Source of the DNA: Acidobacteriota bacterium
Lineage (GTDB): Bacteria > Acidobacteriota > Blastocatellia > Pyrinomonadales > Pyrinomonadaceae
Reading direction: 5' to 3'
Length of the DNA: 14,210 nucleotides
Assembly (NCBI GenBank): GCA_003222835.1
Contig: QHXE01000328.1
Span: 1-14,210 of the forward strand
Below the pieces are notes generated by a model. It worked only from the letters and a program-made list of their open reading frames with translations, was not told where the DNA came from and ran no database searches. Of the stretch, positions 13,638-14,210 are shown in pieces; position 1 is the stretch's first letter; each line of letters starts with the position of its first letter. The translations under genes and the position numbers were made by a program.

Positions 13638-14210
13638 ATGGCAATCGAATCTATCGTCGGGCCGGTGATTGGCGCGGTGGTGGCAGTATCTGCAATTTGG
13701 GTAAAGGAATTTCTTGAACGGCGCAAGAATGCTCAGGTTTGGTTTGACGAGACTTACATAAGACACGGAATAGATCGGCTATTGGAATACCTTCGTCTGT
13801 ACGATGTACAACTGGTTCTATTGCTGCACGGGAGAGATGTTCTGTTGTTGAATGATGAAATGAGTTCGCCAACGGACGCAAGAGGCATCTCGAAACCACT
13901 TCCAATCGAAGCTATGATCAGGGTCGAAACCCTGCTCAAAACGACGACTTATACGCAGATTACTTCTCTACTCCCGGGTAATGTTAGTTTTTTCATCAGC
14001 GTACCGTCTGAAAAGAGATCCAAAGTCCTGCTGACAGAAAAGATAACCTTCATTAGAGCAGCGTATGAGAGTCTGGTAAATGTCCGCCAAGAGCTCTTGA
14101 ACGTCAGCATAAAGAGAAAGTCTCAAGTTCATAGTCTCAACCAAAACGAAATCCTTCGCGGCCTTATCGCAGATTTTGAAAATTTTTCAGAGAAGTACAT
14201 TAAGAATACC
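13638..14210 (+). CDS. Unrecognised membrane-anchored, mostly helical protein, 3' end outside window
   Basis: The frame is open from ATG 13638 to the last base (191 codons, no stop), so the gene continues beyond the window. A GAGGA about ten bases upstream is a plausible ribosome-binding site. Residues 4-22 (ESIVGPVIGAVVAVSAIWV) form a single membrane segment, followed by basic residues (KEFLERRK) that would place the rest in the cytoplasm. The remainder reads as long amphipathic helices without motifs I can name. One 60-base line (14101-14160) has 25 G+C (42%), against 33 (55%) in a line of the ferredoxin gene, suggesting a different origin from the core genes. I cannot assign a function. 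Confidence 0.7.
   Translation, partial: MAIESIVGPVIGAVVAVSAIWVKEFLERRKNAQVWFDETYIRHGIDRLLEYLRLYDVQLVLLLHGRDVLLLNDEMSSPTDARGISKPLPIEAMIRVETLLKTTTYTQITSLLPGNVSFFISVPSEKRSKVLLTEKITFIRAAYESLVNVRQELLNVSIKRKSQVHSLNQNEILRGLIADFENFSEKYIKNT

Overview
The window looks like chromosomal DNA of a free-living Gram-negative-type bacterium. I favour an acidobacterial relative, possibly in the Blastocatellia. The hints are a DUF1844 protein, a retraction ATPase of the PilT type, moderate GC (about 55% in one hand-counted 60-base line of a core gene), and intergenic spaces crowded with short palindromic and tandem repeats. This placement is inference; there is no rRNA or other taxonomic marker.

Layout. Positions 1-931 hold the 3' part of a flotillin-like SPFH/band 7 gene. 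A two-armed palindrome separates it from a convergent 613-residue multi-spanning membrane protein. A minus-strand block follows in reading order: a DUF1844 protein (start 5829), a PhnP-like metallo-beta-lactamase-fold hydrolase, a CopG-type antitoxin-like gene, and ribF. The last two overlap. The PhnP-like gene is flanked on both sides by period-7 repeats. Divergent from the DUF1844 gene is mazG (NTP pyrophosphohydrolase), which converges on a small membrane/TPR protein. Next comes pilT on the minus strand. Divergent from it is a fusion of a four-cluster ferredoxin subunit with an NrfD-type membrane subunit, followed by an exported Asp-box (sialidase-like) beta-propeller protein.

From about 12060 the window becomes an accessory island of small genes. 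It holds a ribbon-helix-helix antitoxin-like gene, a palindrome-rich composite repeat, a second small protein with the same C-terminal tail, a complete toxin-antitoxin pair (addiction-module antitoxin plus ParE/RelE toxin, 4-base overlap), and a DUF2283 protein. It ends with the 5' part of an unrecognised membrane-anchored protein with lower GC that runs off the window.

How the genes relate. RibF (FMN/FAD synthesis) and MazG (nucleotide-pool cleaning) are core housekeeping functions. PilT powers type IV pilus retraction. The ferredoxin-NrfD fusion is an electron-transfer module of a complex-iron-sulfur molybdoenzyme type, but its catalytic subunit is not here. I see no convincing complete new system. 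The most unusual material is the repeat family at 12322-12477, the shared antitoxin tail on two different proteins, the antitoxin-like gene fused by overlap to ribF, and the unidentified gene at the right edge. No gene-free stretch exceeds about 210 bases.
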